33,810 nucleotides of DNA from NCBI GenBank assembly GCA_045636145.1, contig JAZTWV010000002.1, positions 1 to 33,810 on the forward strand, in the 5' to 3' direction. Shown piece after piece: positions 7,171-14,842 of this stretch (positions within the stretch are counted from its first letter, which is position 1; the number at the start of each line of letters is the position of its first letter). The notes below the pieces were generated by a model, which was not told the DNA's origin, made no database searches, and was given only the letters and a program-made list of their open reading frames with translations. A program made the translations under genes and the position numbers. The DNA is from Flemingiibacterium sp045636145 (GTDB lineage: Bacteria > Bacillota > Clostridia > Oscillospirales > CAG-272).

Positions 7171-8055
7171 TTATTCTTTGTCACCGAAAACATCGTCCCA
7201 CTGACACTCTGCAAAATAGCGGTGAGCCTTCGGAGAGTAATGTATGCCGTCCGGCAGGAAAATACCGTGTAACTTATCTTCATCGGTGTACAGTTCTGTT
7301 TCTTTAAGGTCTATTATGCGGCAGTCGGCGAGATTTTCTGCAAAATCATCAAACACTCCGTTTATGCGCTCCAGCCTGCCGGCATCAAAGTTTTCCGAAA
7401 GTGCGCGGTAAAGATAGAACGGAATGTTTTTGCCTGTTTTATCACTGCCAAGGGCGGTGAAAAGTCCCCAGAAGAGATTTTCGTAGTTGGCTTTTGCCTC
7501 GTTCAGTGCCTTTGAGCCTGTATAACATTCTGTTTCCCACTGATTCCAATGAAGTCCTATGACCTGCGGCTTTTTGCCGGATGTCATAAGATTCATATAT
7601 GCAAGGGACAAAATTTCCACAGTGAGCGGATACAGCGAAATATCACACTCGCCAAGCACGCCCGGCTTTAGTTTTGGCTCGCGGAACGGACACCACATAT
7701 TAGCGTTGTGAGATTCAAACTGTGCTACTCCCTGTGCCCCTACAGATACCTGTATTACATAGAGGTCCGGAAGCCCCGCACCGCCGTCAATGGCATCCTG
7801 CCATTTTTTTGCGAACAGGTTGGCAAGAGCGCAGGTGTCATCCTGTGTCTCACCAAGATTCATGCCGCCTGTCGTAAAGCCTGACCATACTACATCGGAA
7901 AGTCCGTATGCCTGATTATACTCGCGCGAGAGTCCGTGAACATTTTTTAGCGGTGTGTGGATGATTTCATCATCGGGAAGGCGCGTGCCATGGGCGTGCG
8001 CGTTTGACTGGCCAAGGACAATAAGTATAGGAGCGGAATTTTTTTCGAATTTCAT
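7171..8055 (-). CDS. SGNH-type hydrolase of the sialate O-acetylesterase (SASA) group
   Basis: The 294-residue protein has the block I nucleophile motif LGQSNAHAHG (S17), typical of the carbohydrate-esterase SASA family, and the block V dyad DGIH (D269, H272). LHWNQWETE resembles the family's WHQGE segment. There is no signal peptide, so it should act in the cytoplasm. The likely reaction is removal of an acyl, often acetyl, ester from a sugar or related small molecule; the substrate is unknown. AGGAG precedes the ATG. It starts 18 bases after the acyl-CoA synthetase gene. That pairing suggests freed acetate or another short acid may be activated by its neighbour, which is inference only. Confidence 0.8.
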   Translation of the reverse strand: MKFEKNSAPILIVLGQSNAHAHGTRLPDDEIIHTPLKNVHGLSREYNQAYGLSDVVWSGFTTGGMNLGETQDDTCALANLFAKKWQDAIDGGAGLPDLYVIQVSVGAQGVAQFESHNANMWCPFREPKLKPGVLGECDISLYPLTVEILSLAYMNLMTSGKKPQVIGLHWNQWETECYTGSKALNEAKANYENLFWGLFTALGSDKTGKNIPFYLYRALSENFDAGRLERINGVFDDFAENLADCRIIDLKETELYTDEDKLHGIFLPDGIHYSPKAHRYFAECQWDDVFGDKE

Positions 8056-8073
8056 CGGACTGTTCTCCTGTCG

Positions 8074-9759
8074 TTATTTTCCGGAGTCATTTTGACGTAT
8101 TTCAACTCTGCGTATCTTTCCGCTTGTGGTCTTGGGAAGCTCGTCAACAAATTCCACAACGCGCGGATACTTGTAGGGAGCGGTAGTCACCTTAACGTGA
8201 GTTTGCAGCTCCTTTTTTAGCTCGTCGCCCACTTTGTCCTTCCAATCCTTTGCAAGAACGATGGTCGCTTTAACCACCTGACCGCGTACAGGGTCGGGAA
8301 CAGCCGTTACCGCACATTCAAGCACGGACGGATGTGTCATAAGGGCACTCTCAACCTCAAACGGACCGATTCTGTAGCCGGAGCATTTGATAACGTCATC
8401 GTTCCTGCCCTCGAACCAGAAATATCCGTCGGAATCGCGCCATGCCATGTCACCGGTGTTATAAACGCCGTCTTTCCAGGAGCGTGCCATAGCATCGGGA
8501 GCGTTGTGATATTCCATGAAGAGTCCAACGGGATGCTCACCTGCATTCTTTATAACGATGGAGCCAACAATACCGTCCTCGCAGGAATTGCCGTTCTCGT
8601 CCACGATGTCAATGTCATATATCGGAGCAGGCTTGCCTGTAGAGCCTACTTTTATCTCATCCCAACCGTAGTTTGCAAGAATAACGGTGGTTTCGGACTG
8701 ACCGAAGCCCTCGTAGATGGTATGTCCTGTTGCTTCCTTGAAACGCTTCACTACCTCAGGGTTGAGCGGCTCACCTGCTGTACCGCAGTGATGGAGAGTG
8801 GACCAATCACAGTTAGACAGGTCCTCTTTTATAAGGAAACGGTAGATGGTGGGCGGCGCACAGAATGTGGTGAGTTTAAGATGGTCGATTGCCGCCAGCA
8901 GCTTTGCCGGAACAAATTTGTCCGTGTCATAAGCTATGTTTACAGCACCGCATATCCACTGACCGAATATTTTGCCCCATGCGAATTTTGCCCATCCGGA
9001 ATCGGAAACGGTAAGATGTCTGCCCTCGTCCTCAACCTTCTGCCAATAGTGAGCTGTGGTAATGTGACCGAGAGGGTAGAGGAAGTTATGTATAAGCATC
9101 TTGGGCATACCCGATGTGCCCGATGTGAAATACATCAGCATCGGGTCCATATTTTTTGACGCGGCGTCGCCCGCGGGACGAATCCATTTTGCTGATGATT
9201 CCGCTGTGAGCTTTCTCATATCAAGAAATTCATCGCCGTAATGCTCTGAAATGCCGTCGCCGACGATACCCACATTTCTGAGAGTGGTGCACTTATCACG
9301 ACAGCTTCTTATGTGACCGATGATAACATCATCCTCAGCGGCGATTATCATGCGCACCTCTGCGGCTTCACAGCGGTAGACGATGTCCTTTTCTGTAAGC
9401 TGGAAGGATGCCGGGATAGATACAGCACCGATTTTGCACAGTGCCACAAGCGTAAACCACACCTCCGGGCGCTGCTTCAGGATAAGCATAACGCGCTCGC
9501 CCTTCTTTATTCCAAGGGAGGTGAGGAGATTTGCAATGCGGTCGGACTGTTCCTTTACATCTCCGAAGGAAAAATGCTTTTCCTCTCCGTCGTCATTGAG
9601 CCAAATAAGTGCCGGCTTTGACGGCTCAAGACGCGCGTATTCATCAACGATATCATAACCGAAGTTGAAATTTTCGGGAACATTTAATTTATAGTTTTTC
9701 TTAAAGTCCTCATATGACTCAAAGTCGATACGGGGCAGATATTTTGATAAAAGATTCAT
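8074..9759 (-). CDS. AMP-forming acyl-CoA synthetase (medium-chain/ACSM-like)
   Basis: This 561-residue member of the ANL superfamily activates a carboxylic acid with ATP to the acyl-adenylate and then the CoA thioester. Motifs in order: YFTSGTSGMPK (210-220, phosphate binding), GFGQSETT (351-358), the hinge region DGYFWFEGRNDDVIKCSGYRI, and the C-terminal catalytic lysine in TTSGKIRR (K548). The layout resembles the medium-chain or benzoate-type acyl-CoA ligases rather than acetyl-CoA synthetase; the true acid cannot be read from sequence. AAGGAAA precedes the ATG. It sits 18 bases after the XRE-cupin regulator gene, a common Clostridia pairing in which the regulator probably controls it. 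Confidence 0.92.
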   Translation of the reverse strand: MNLLSKYLPRIDFESYEDFKKNYKLNVPENFNFGYDIVDEYARLEPSKPALIWLNDDGEEKHFSFGDVKEQSDRIANLLTSLGIKKGERVMLILKQRPEVWFTLVALCKIGAVSIPASFQLTEKDIVYRCEAAEVRMIIAAEDDVIIGHIRSCRDKCTTLRNVGIVGDGISEHYGDEFLDMRKLTAESSAKWIRPAGDAASKNMDPMLMYFTSGTSGMPKMLIHNFLYPLGHITTAHYWQKVEDEGRHLTVSDSGWAKFAWGKIFGQWICGAVNIAYDTDKFVPAKLLAAIDHLKLTTFCAPPTIYRFLIKEDLSNCDWSTLHHCGTAGEPLNPEVVKRFKEATGHTIYEGFGQSETTVILANYGWDEIKVGSTGKPAPIYDIDIVDENGNSCEDGIVGSIVIKNAGEHPVGLFMEYHNAPDAMARSWKDGVYNTGDMAWRDSDGYFWFEGRNDDVIKCSGYRIGPFEVESALMTHPSVLECAVTAVPDPVRGQVVKATIVLAKDWKDKVGDELKKELQTHVKVTTAPYKYPRVVEFVDELPKTTSGKIRRVEIRQNDSGK

Positions 9760-9777
9760 TTTAGTGTTTCCTTTATT

Positions 9778-10338
9778 TTAGCGTTTCATATTTTCGTTTA
9801 TTACGGTGAGAAATTTTGATACCGTGCCGATAGCGCGCTGACTGTGCGGGATTGAGGGATTGAAGTAGATAGAATCCCCTGCACGGAGAATGTATTCGTG
9901 GTCTCCGAGACATACAGCGACCGTACCCTCAAGCACCATGTTGAATTCCTGTCCTGCATGGGTCACAGGCTCATGGTGTTCGTCGGTGGGGTCAAGTGTA
10001 ACTATCATAGGCTCCATTTCGCGGTCAATGTAATTATATGCAAGAGAGGTGAATTTGTAGCCTGCATAGCGTTCTACTTCAAGACCGTTGCCCTGGCGCA
10101 CAAGGGTGTAGTCAACCATTCGCGGTTCATCACCGAGAAGGAGCACAGTGGGGTCGACCCCCATTTCGGTTGCAATAAGGTAAAGCTTTCCTACCGGAAT
10201 ATCGGTCTTTGCATTTTCATATTCATCATAAGTTTCGCGTGTCACGCCTATCTTTTCGGCAAGCGTATCCGCGTCAATATCAAGGATATCTCGAAGCTCG
10301 CGCACTCTTGCGGCGATCTGTTCAACCTGAGGGATCAT
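9778..10338 (-). CDS. XRE-cupin transcriptional regulator
   Basis: The 186-residue protein combines an N-terminal Cro/C1 HTH (about 6-62, LAEKIGVTRETYDEYENAKTD) with a C-terminal cupin barrel (about 105-180, HEPVTHAGQEFNMVLEGTV then GDSIYFNPSIPHSQRA). The cupin histidines could hold a metal, and in this family the domain usually senses a small ligand. The start at 10338 is favoured over an upstream in-frame ATG at 10371: AGGAAC lies eight bases ahead, and the promoter at 10375-10403 predicts an RNA start near 10368, after that ATG. It leads the operon with the acyl-CoA synthetase and SGNH hydrolase and is the obvious candidate to regulate it. Confidence 0.92.
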   Translation of the reverse strand: MIPQVEQIAARVRELRDILDIDADTLAEKIGVTRETYDEYENAKTDIPVGKLYLIATEMGVDPTVLLLGDEPRMVDYTLVRQGNGLEVERYAGYKFTSLAYNYIDREMEPMIVTLDPTDEHHEPVTHAGQEFNMVLEGTVAVCLGDHEYILRAGDSIYFNPSIPHSQRAIGTVSKFLTVINENMKR

Positions 10339-10374
10339 GGTAGAAGTTCCTTTCAAAAAATAATTATTCATTAT

Positions 10375-10403
10375 ATTATATCATAAATTTTGACTTAATG
10401 CAA
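10375..10403 (-). promoter_or_regulatory. Promoter for the XRE-cupin operon
   Basis: On the minus strand TTGCAT (10398-10403), a 17-base spacer and TATAAT (10375-10380) fit sigma-A. It decides the downstream start codon of the regulator. Confidence 0.75.
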
Positions 10404-10492
10404 GTGTTATTTTGAATAAATGCGGATGCCTTTAAAAGATTTTTGTTTTTTACTTGATTTAATGCACAGTTTATTTAAAATAATAAAATAAG

Positions 10493-10526
10493 ATATCCTC
10501 GACAGTTTCCGTACTGCCGAGGATAT
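10493..10526. repeat. Long hairpin between ferredoxin and XRE-cupin genes
   Basis: Fourteen-base arms (10493-10506 and 10513-10526) pair with a single wobble around a six-base loop. Neither side carries a proper T-run (CTTATTTTATT on the minus strand), so it may be a backup terminator of the ferredoxin gene or an RNA-stabilising structure. Confidence 0.5.
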
Positions 10527-10545
10527 TGAAATTACGGTATGCAGT

Positions 10546-10578
10546 AAAAATGCCGCCGTATAACGGCGACATTTTTTA
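10546..10578 (-). terminator. Terminator after ferredoxin
   Basis: On the minus strand AAAATGTCGCCGT pairs with ACGGCGGCATTTT (one G-U) over a short loop, with a T-rich 3' arm. It lies 13 bases after the ferredoxin stop. Confidence 0.8.
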
Positions 10579-10590
10579 TGTTCTGTAATC

Positions 10591-10761
10591 TTATTCAGCC
10601 TTGGGAGCATCAACGGGGCAAGCACCTGCGCAAGCGCCGCACTCAATGCACTCATCAGCGTTGATCACATATTTGCCGTCTGCTTCTGCAATGCAGCCTA
10701 CAGGGCACTCATCAGCGCAAGCGCCGCAAGCGATGCAATCATCGGAAATCTTGTATGCCAT
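10591..10761 (-). CDS. 2[4Fe-4S] bacterial-type ferredoxin
   Basis: This 56-residue clostridial-type ferredoxin is a soluble low-potential electron carrier for enzymes such as pyruvate:ferredoxin oxidoreductase and hydrogenase. Both cluster motifs are complete: CIACGACADECPVG and CIECGACAGACPVD, each CxxCxxCxxxCP. Translation begins MAYKISDDC and ends PVDAPKAE. GGAGGTG lies eight bases before the ATG. It has its own promoter (10804-10831) and terminator, so it is monocistronic and probably highly expressed. Its presence supports an anaerobic host. Confidence 0.96.
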   Translation of the reverse strand: MAYKISDDCIACGACADECPVGCIAEADGKYVINADECIECGACAGACPVDAPKAE

Positions 10762-10803
10762 TTAAAATACACCTCCGTGTCAAAAAAATTTGATTACACA
10801 TAT

Positions 10804-10831
10804 ATTGTATCATAAAAAATCGAAATTTCAA
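10804..10831 (-). promoter_or_regulatory. Promoter for ferredoxin
   Basis: On the minus strand TTGAAA (10826-10831), a 16-base spacer and TACAAT (10804-10809) fit sigma-A. Confidence 0.6.
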
Positions 10832-10898
10832 GGGGTAGAAACGTAAATTCACAGTCTATTCACAAAAAGCATATGCTAACCGTGTATAAAATATGCAA

Positions 10899-12296
10899 TT
10901 ACTCTGCCGCCGGTTCCTGTGGCTTTACGCCTTTTCCGCCGATAACCGTAACTTCATCGCGATGATATACCTTGGGCGGAATCATGTCGGCCTTTGAACC
11001 GAATCTCACGCGCACAAGCCCTGCAAGAGGCTGTACCTCTATTACAGTGCCATCACCGTCGGGTGTGGAAACGATCTGGTCTGTTTTGGGAGTTTTCTTG
11101 AGCTCCTCCTGATAAGTATCATATTCATAACGCAGGCAACACATGAGTCTTCCGCAGGCACCTGAAATTTTTGCGGAGTTAAGAGACAGATTTTGCTCCT
11201 TTGCCATCTTTATGGAAACCTGTACGAAGTCGGAAAGAAACGTCTTACAGCAGAAAGGCCTGCCGCAGATGCCGATTCCGCCAAGAAGCTTTGTCTCGTC
11301 GCGTATACCTATCTGACGAAGCTCGATTCGGGTACGGAAAACCGATGCAAGGTCCTTTACAAGCTCGCGGAAGTCCACGCGTCCCTCTGCGGTGAAGTAA
11401 AACAGCAGTTTTGTACCGTCGAAAGCATATTCCACGTCGATAAGCTTCATACCCAGCTTGTGGTCGAGGATTTTCTGCGAGCAAATCGCAAACGCTTCTT
11501 TTTCCTTGACTACATTAGCCTCGTGACGCGCCTCATCTTCCTTTGATGCAATACGGGTAACGGGGCGGAGGGGAAGAACAAGCTCTCTTTCCGAAACTAC
11601 CTTATTTGTGATATCGCAGACACCGAATTCCGCGCCGCGCGAGGTTTCTACAATTACGGGCGTGCCTTTTGGAATTTTCAAGCCGCATGGATCAAAATAG
11701 TATATCTTTCCGCCGGACTTAAAGCGAATTCCAACGATCTCATACTTGGCAAGCTCGGTTTCCTGCTCTGTTTTTGCTTCCTCAGAGGATTCAAGCATTT
11801 CGACATCTGCCGGAGATACTGAATTAAGCTCCTCTATGATTTCCGCATCAAGAGAGCCGGCAGTTGTGATATATTCGCTGTATGCGGTCTCCTCCTGTAT
11901 CGATGCCGCATTATCCGCGCTGTAATCAGTAGTTTCCGGAGCCATGGTCTCGCCTTGTGTGTCATTTCTGCCTGAGTCATGGTTAGGACCGTTTTTCGGG
12001 CGGCGGTCGCTTCTTTTGTGGTGGGGACGTCTTGAATGTCCGTGAAATTCGGAGCTTCGCGCATCCTTGTGTTCGGACTTTTGGGGAGCACTTGATATTT
12101 CATTATGTGTCTCTGACGGTGGAAGGTCATACCGTCCAGGACGTACACCTATATTTCCACCGTTCTCCGTATTTTGTACTGTGCGCTCTCCCTGAGTTCC
12201 CGGCTTTCTTTGGTGTCTGTGGCGGTGATGCTTATGATACGGCTTTCTCTCGCCGTTATTTCCGCCCTCGCGAGGGGTGTTTTGGTTATTTTCCAT
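10899..12296 (-). CDS. ricT: PSP1-domain protein RicT (YaaT-like) with long disordered N-terminus
   Basis: RicT of Bacillus works with RicA and RicF in an Fe-S-containing complex that affects mRNA processing by RNase Y and phosphorelay signalling. The 465-residue protein has the conserved core from about residue 184 (YEIVGIRFKSGGKIYYFDP). Its cysteine motifs GICGRPFCCKTFL (C344, C349, C350) and GACGRLMCCLRYEY (C381, C386, C387) match the family's cluster-binding region. The first 180 residues are low-complexity and His/Arg-rich (HKHHRHRHQR at 21-30), then acidic; Bacillus YaaT, about 275 residues, lacks this. The gene follows holB by 64 bases, the same order as in Bacillus, with a 7-base-pair hairpin between them (12311-12335). 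A weak GCATAT/ATATGC stem followed by TTTTTG after the stop may be its terminator. Confidence 0.93.
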   Translation of the reverse strand: MENNQNTPREGGNNGERKPYHKHHRHRHQRKPGTQGERTVQNTENGGNIGVRPGRYDLPPSETHNEISSAPQKSEHKDARSSEFHGHSRRPHHKRSDRRPKNGPNHDSGRNDTQGETMAPETTDYSADNAASIQEETAYSEYITTAGSLDAEIIEELNSVSPADVEMLESSEEAKTEQETELAKYEIVGIRFKSGGKIYYFDPCGLKIPKGTPVIVETSRGAEFGVCDITNKVVSERELVLPLRPVTRIASKEDEARHEANVVKEKEAFAICSQKILDHKLGMKLIDVEYAFDGTKLLFYFTAEGRVDFRELVKDLASVFRTRIELRQIGIRDETKLLGGIGICGRPFCCKTFLSDFVQVSIKMAKEQNLSLNSAKISGACGRLMCCLRYEYDTYQEELKKTPKTDQIVSTPDGDGTVIEVQPLAGLVRVRFGSKADMIPPKVYHRDEVTVIGGKGVKPQEPAAE

Positions 12297-12360
12297 GATT
12301 TATCCCGGTACACCGCCGCCTGAAATTTGGCGGTGCTTCCTTTCTGTAGTTTGTATCTGT

Positions 12361-13404
12361 TTATTTGGTTTTTCCTGCTCCTGCGGCAGCAGAAGCGGTG
12401 TGTATCATTGAAAGAGAAACATTCACGTTGCGGTCAATGGAGTTTGCGGCTTCAGTGAATATTTCTGTCAGGCGAATGAGGACGCCAAGGGCGAATTTGT
12501 CCGCCGCGGTGCGTGCTTTTTCCGGAGTTGCATAGAAAATCGGTGCAGGCTCTCGTGTGAGCTTCACATTTATAAGATCGCGTGCCGCATCGGCAAGTAG
12601 CAAGTATATTTTTGAAAGCTCGTCGCGCTGTTTGCTGTTTGTCAGCTTTGAAGCATATTCGTAAAAAGCAAGCTCGCTTGCCGCGTTGCGTCTGTCTGCA
12701 AGCAGCTCCATATATTTTTCGGCTTTCCTGTAGTATTCAAGACATTCTTCTGCCTTTTTTTCATCCGTAAGGCTCATTGCCATACCCAGACTGCCGCGAG
12801 CTAACTTTACTGCGGCAAGGAAAGCATCAGGCGATTTTTCGGCAAGTGCTTTTGCATCGGCACTGTTTTCGCGAAGGTAACTGCATATGGTATCATCAGG
12901 CAACCCCTCAATGCGGAGTACGGGAGCGCGGCTTCGAATGGTCGCCAGCAGATCATCCGCATTCTCGCATAAAAGAAGAAACATAACATGATCCGGCGGC
13001 TCTTCAAGAATCTTAAGAAGTGCATTCTGCGCCTGAGGATTCATGGTGTCGGCTTTTTTTATGATATAGAATTTTCTTGGAAGATCGTTTGGCGCATACA
13101 CCGCATCCTCGCGAAGCCTGCGGATAACATCTACACCGATCTGTACCCTGTCTTTATCGGCTTCGATCTCAATGACGTCGGGCGACTGTCCTCTTGCGAT
13201 CTTATCGCATCTTATGCATTTCATGCAGGGGATATCGTCTCCTGTACACGAAATTGCAGAACAGATAAGCTTCGCAAGGGTACGCTTGCCGCATCCCTCT
13301 TTGCCCTCAATAATGTAGGCGTGAGCAAACCTGCCGGAGGCGATGTCACGTGCAAGCCGGGCTGTAAGAACTTTATTTCCGAGAAAATCCGTAAGGCCGG
13401 ACAT
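12361..13404 (-). CDS. holB: DNA polymerase III subunit delta'
   Basis: This clamp-loader subunit helps load the beta sliding clamp at the replication fork. The 347-residue protein shows the AAA+ features of the delta'/tau family: EGKEGCGKRT (33-42, P-loop-like), a four-cysteine zinc module (C53, C60, C63, C66), ADTMNPQAQNALLKILEEPP and the sensor segment TIRSRAPVL. Usual length. GGAGG lies seven bases before the ATG. A perfect consensus promoter at 13439-13467 drives it, and ricT is next in the same transcript, as in Bacillus. The gene itself is diverged from dgt by about 400 bases. Confidence 0.95.
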   Translation of the reverse strand: MSGLTDFLGNKVLTARLARDIASGRFAHAYIIEGKEGCGKRTLAKLICSAISCTGDDIPCMKCIRCDKIARGQSPDVIEIEADKDRVQIGVDVIRRLREDAVYAPNDLPRKFYIIKKADTMNPQAQNALLKILEEPPDHVMFLLLCENADDLLATIRSRAPVLRIEGLPDDTICSYLRENSADAKALAEKSPDAFLAAVKLARGSLGMAMSLTDEKKAEECLEYYRKAEKYMELLADRRNAASELAFYEYASKLTNSKQRDELSKIYLLLADAARDLINVKLTREPAPIFYATPEKARTAADKFALGVLIRLTEIFTEAANSIDRNVNVSLSMIHTASAAAGAGKTK

Positions 13405-13438
13405 TACAGCACCTCCACAGTATAATTACACAAAATAT

Positions 13439-13467
13439 ATTATATCAGATTTTTTTTGAATTGTCAA
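13439..13467 (-). promoter_or_regulatory. Promoter for holB-ricT
   Basis: On the minus strand TTGACA (13462-13467), a 17-base spacer and TATAAT (13439-13444) match the sigma-A consensus perfectly. Confidence 0.88.
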
Positions 13468-13603
13468 CCGAAAATATTTCGGGCATTTCGTACACTTTTA
13501 TTAAAAAACAACCGTTTTTTTGCATGGCGGAGCCGTTTATACGGGAAAGTTAATAACATAACGTAAATAATCTGCAAAAAAAGATTAAAAATCCGCGAAA
13601 CAC
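13468..13603. other. Intergenic region between divergent holB and dgt promoters
   Basis: This AT-rich stretch separates the two divergent promoters. I see no open reading frame, RNA gene or clear operator here. Confidence 0.5.
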
Positions 13604-13633
13604 TTGATTTTTTGCACTACTGTGTGTTATAAT
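13604..13633 (+). promoter_or_regulatory. Promoter for dgt-dnaG-rpoD
   Basis: TTGATT (13604-13609), an 18-base spacer and TATAAT (13628-13633) form a plausible sigma-A promoter. It predicts a leader of about 165 bases that includes a GCCGC-AAA-GCGGC hairpin near 13682. The function of this leader is unknown. Confidence 0.55.
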
Positions 13634-13803
13634 ATACAATGTATAAATATCGACGTGTATCGACTGTTTTATTATCGCTGCCGCAAAGCGGCTCGAAAAT
13701 CGGCGCGTACTTGTTACGGCTCTGTAAATAATTGCGATATGATACTAAACAGTGCTCACCCGGCGCATATTATATATAGTATTTTAGTGAGGAGCGGTGT
13801 TTT

Positions 13804-14829
13804 TTGAGTGACAACGGTGCTTCAGCCGAAAATAAAAGCATAGCTGATATGCTGCGCATTCGCAGTGAGGCTATGATGTCGCCTTTTGCATTCCGTGAAT
13901 CCGATTCAAAAGGGCGCGAGATACCCCTTCCGCCATCCGAGGTGAGAAACGAATTTCAGCGTGACCGTGACCGCATAATCCACTCCAAATCCTTTCGCAG
14001 GCTTATGCATAAAACGCAGGTCTTTTTAGCACCTGAGGTGGAGCATTACCGCACACGTCTTACACACACTCTTGAAGTGACGCAGATAGCGCGTACAATT
14101 GCGCGTGCCCTGCGCCTTAATGAGGATCTTTGCGAGGCGGCGGCACTCGGACACGATCTCGGACACACCCCATTCGGTCACATCGGTGAGCGTGCGCTGA
14201 AGAAGTACTGCCTGCCGGAGTTTACGCACTACGGACAGAGTCTGCGCGTGGTGGAGAAGCTTGAACGGCTCAATCTTACCTTTGAGGTGAGAGACGGAAT
14301 AGTGAATCATCAGGGCGATCATCTGGCGTCGACTCTTGAGGGACGCGTTGTAAAATTTGCGGACCGCATTGCGTACATCAATCACGATATAGATGATGCT
14401 GTAAGAGCAGGCATACTTTCGGAATCCGATATTCCGGAGGAGCTTCACAGAATCCTCGGCGCAAACCATTCCGCACGCATCAACACCATGGTAATGAGCA
14501 TTATCCGCGCAAGCGACGGAAAAAATCTTATAGCCATGGAGGATGATATCAAAGCGGCGACGGATAAGCTTCGTGAGTTCCTTTTTGAGCATGTTTACTA
14601 CAACGCTCATGTGCTTGCAGAGGAAGAGCGTGCCATGGGACTTATTGTACGGCTCTTTGAGTACTTTGTGAAAAATCCCGGAGAAATGCCGGAGAACTAC
14701 CGCATACTGCTGGAAGGAGAACCCTGTGAGCGCGTGGTTGCCGATCTTATTTCTGGTATGACGGACAGACACGCCATAAGCTTATATAAGCAGCTTTTTA
14801 TTCCGAATACATGGAGCGGACTTAATTAA
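13804..14829 (+). CDS. dgt: dGTP triphosphohydrolase-like HD protein
   Basis: HD-domain enzymes of this family hydrolyse dNTPs, classically dGTP, to the nucleoside and triphosphate, trimming the dNTP pool. In the 341-residue protein the metal site is visible: H88 in RLTHTLEV, the HD pair H117-D118 in GHDLGHTPFGH, and a later FADRIAYINHDIDDA helix that supplies the last aspartate. SKSFRRLMHKTQVF is typical of the family. The start is TTG at 13804, with GAGGAG eight bases ahead. It heads dgt-dnaG-rpoD, a common Clostridia arrangement; dnaG follows after 13 bases. Confidence 0.94.
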   Translation: MSDNGASAENKSIADMLRIRSEAMMSPFAFRESDSKGREIPLPPSEVRNEFQRDRDRIIHSKSFRRLMHKTQVFLAPEVEHYRTRLTHTLEVTQIARTIARALRLNEDLCEAAALGHDLGHTPFGHIGERALKKYCLPEFTHYGQSLRVVEKLERLNLTFEVRDGIVNHQGDHLASTLEGRVVKFADRIAYINHDIDDAVRAGILSESDIPEELHRILGANHSARINTMVMSIIRASDGKNLIAMEDDIKAATDKLREFLFEHVYYNAHVLAEEERAMGLIVRLFEYFVKNPGEMPENYRILLEGEPCERVVADLISGMTDRHAISLYKQLFIPNTWSGLN

Positions 14830-14842
14830 GTCGTGAATACAT

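Noticed and set aside
8332..9159. 275-codon frame antisense to the acyl-CoA synthetase gene
   Set aside because: All acyl-CoA synthetase motifs are on the minus strand; this frame is a composition artefact.
10407..10655. 82-codon minus-strand frame overlapping the ferredoxin end
   Set aside because: It runs through the ferredoxin 3' end, its terminator and a second hairpin in another frame, and has no start signals.
13640..13803. dgt leader as a riboswitch or T-box
   Set aside because: The leader is about 165 bases with one short hairpin, but I found no T-box sequence, terminator/antiterminator pair or known riboswitch core.
14026..14772. 248-codon frame antisense to dgt
   Set aside because: The dgt HD motifs and operon order show the plus strand codes; the antisense product has no family features.
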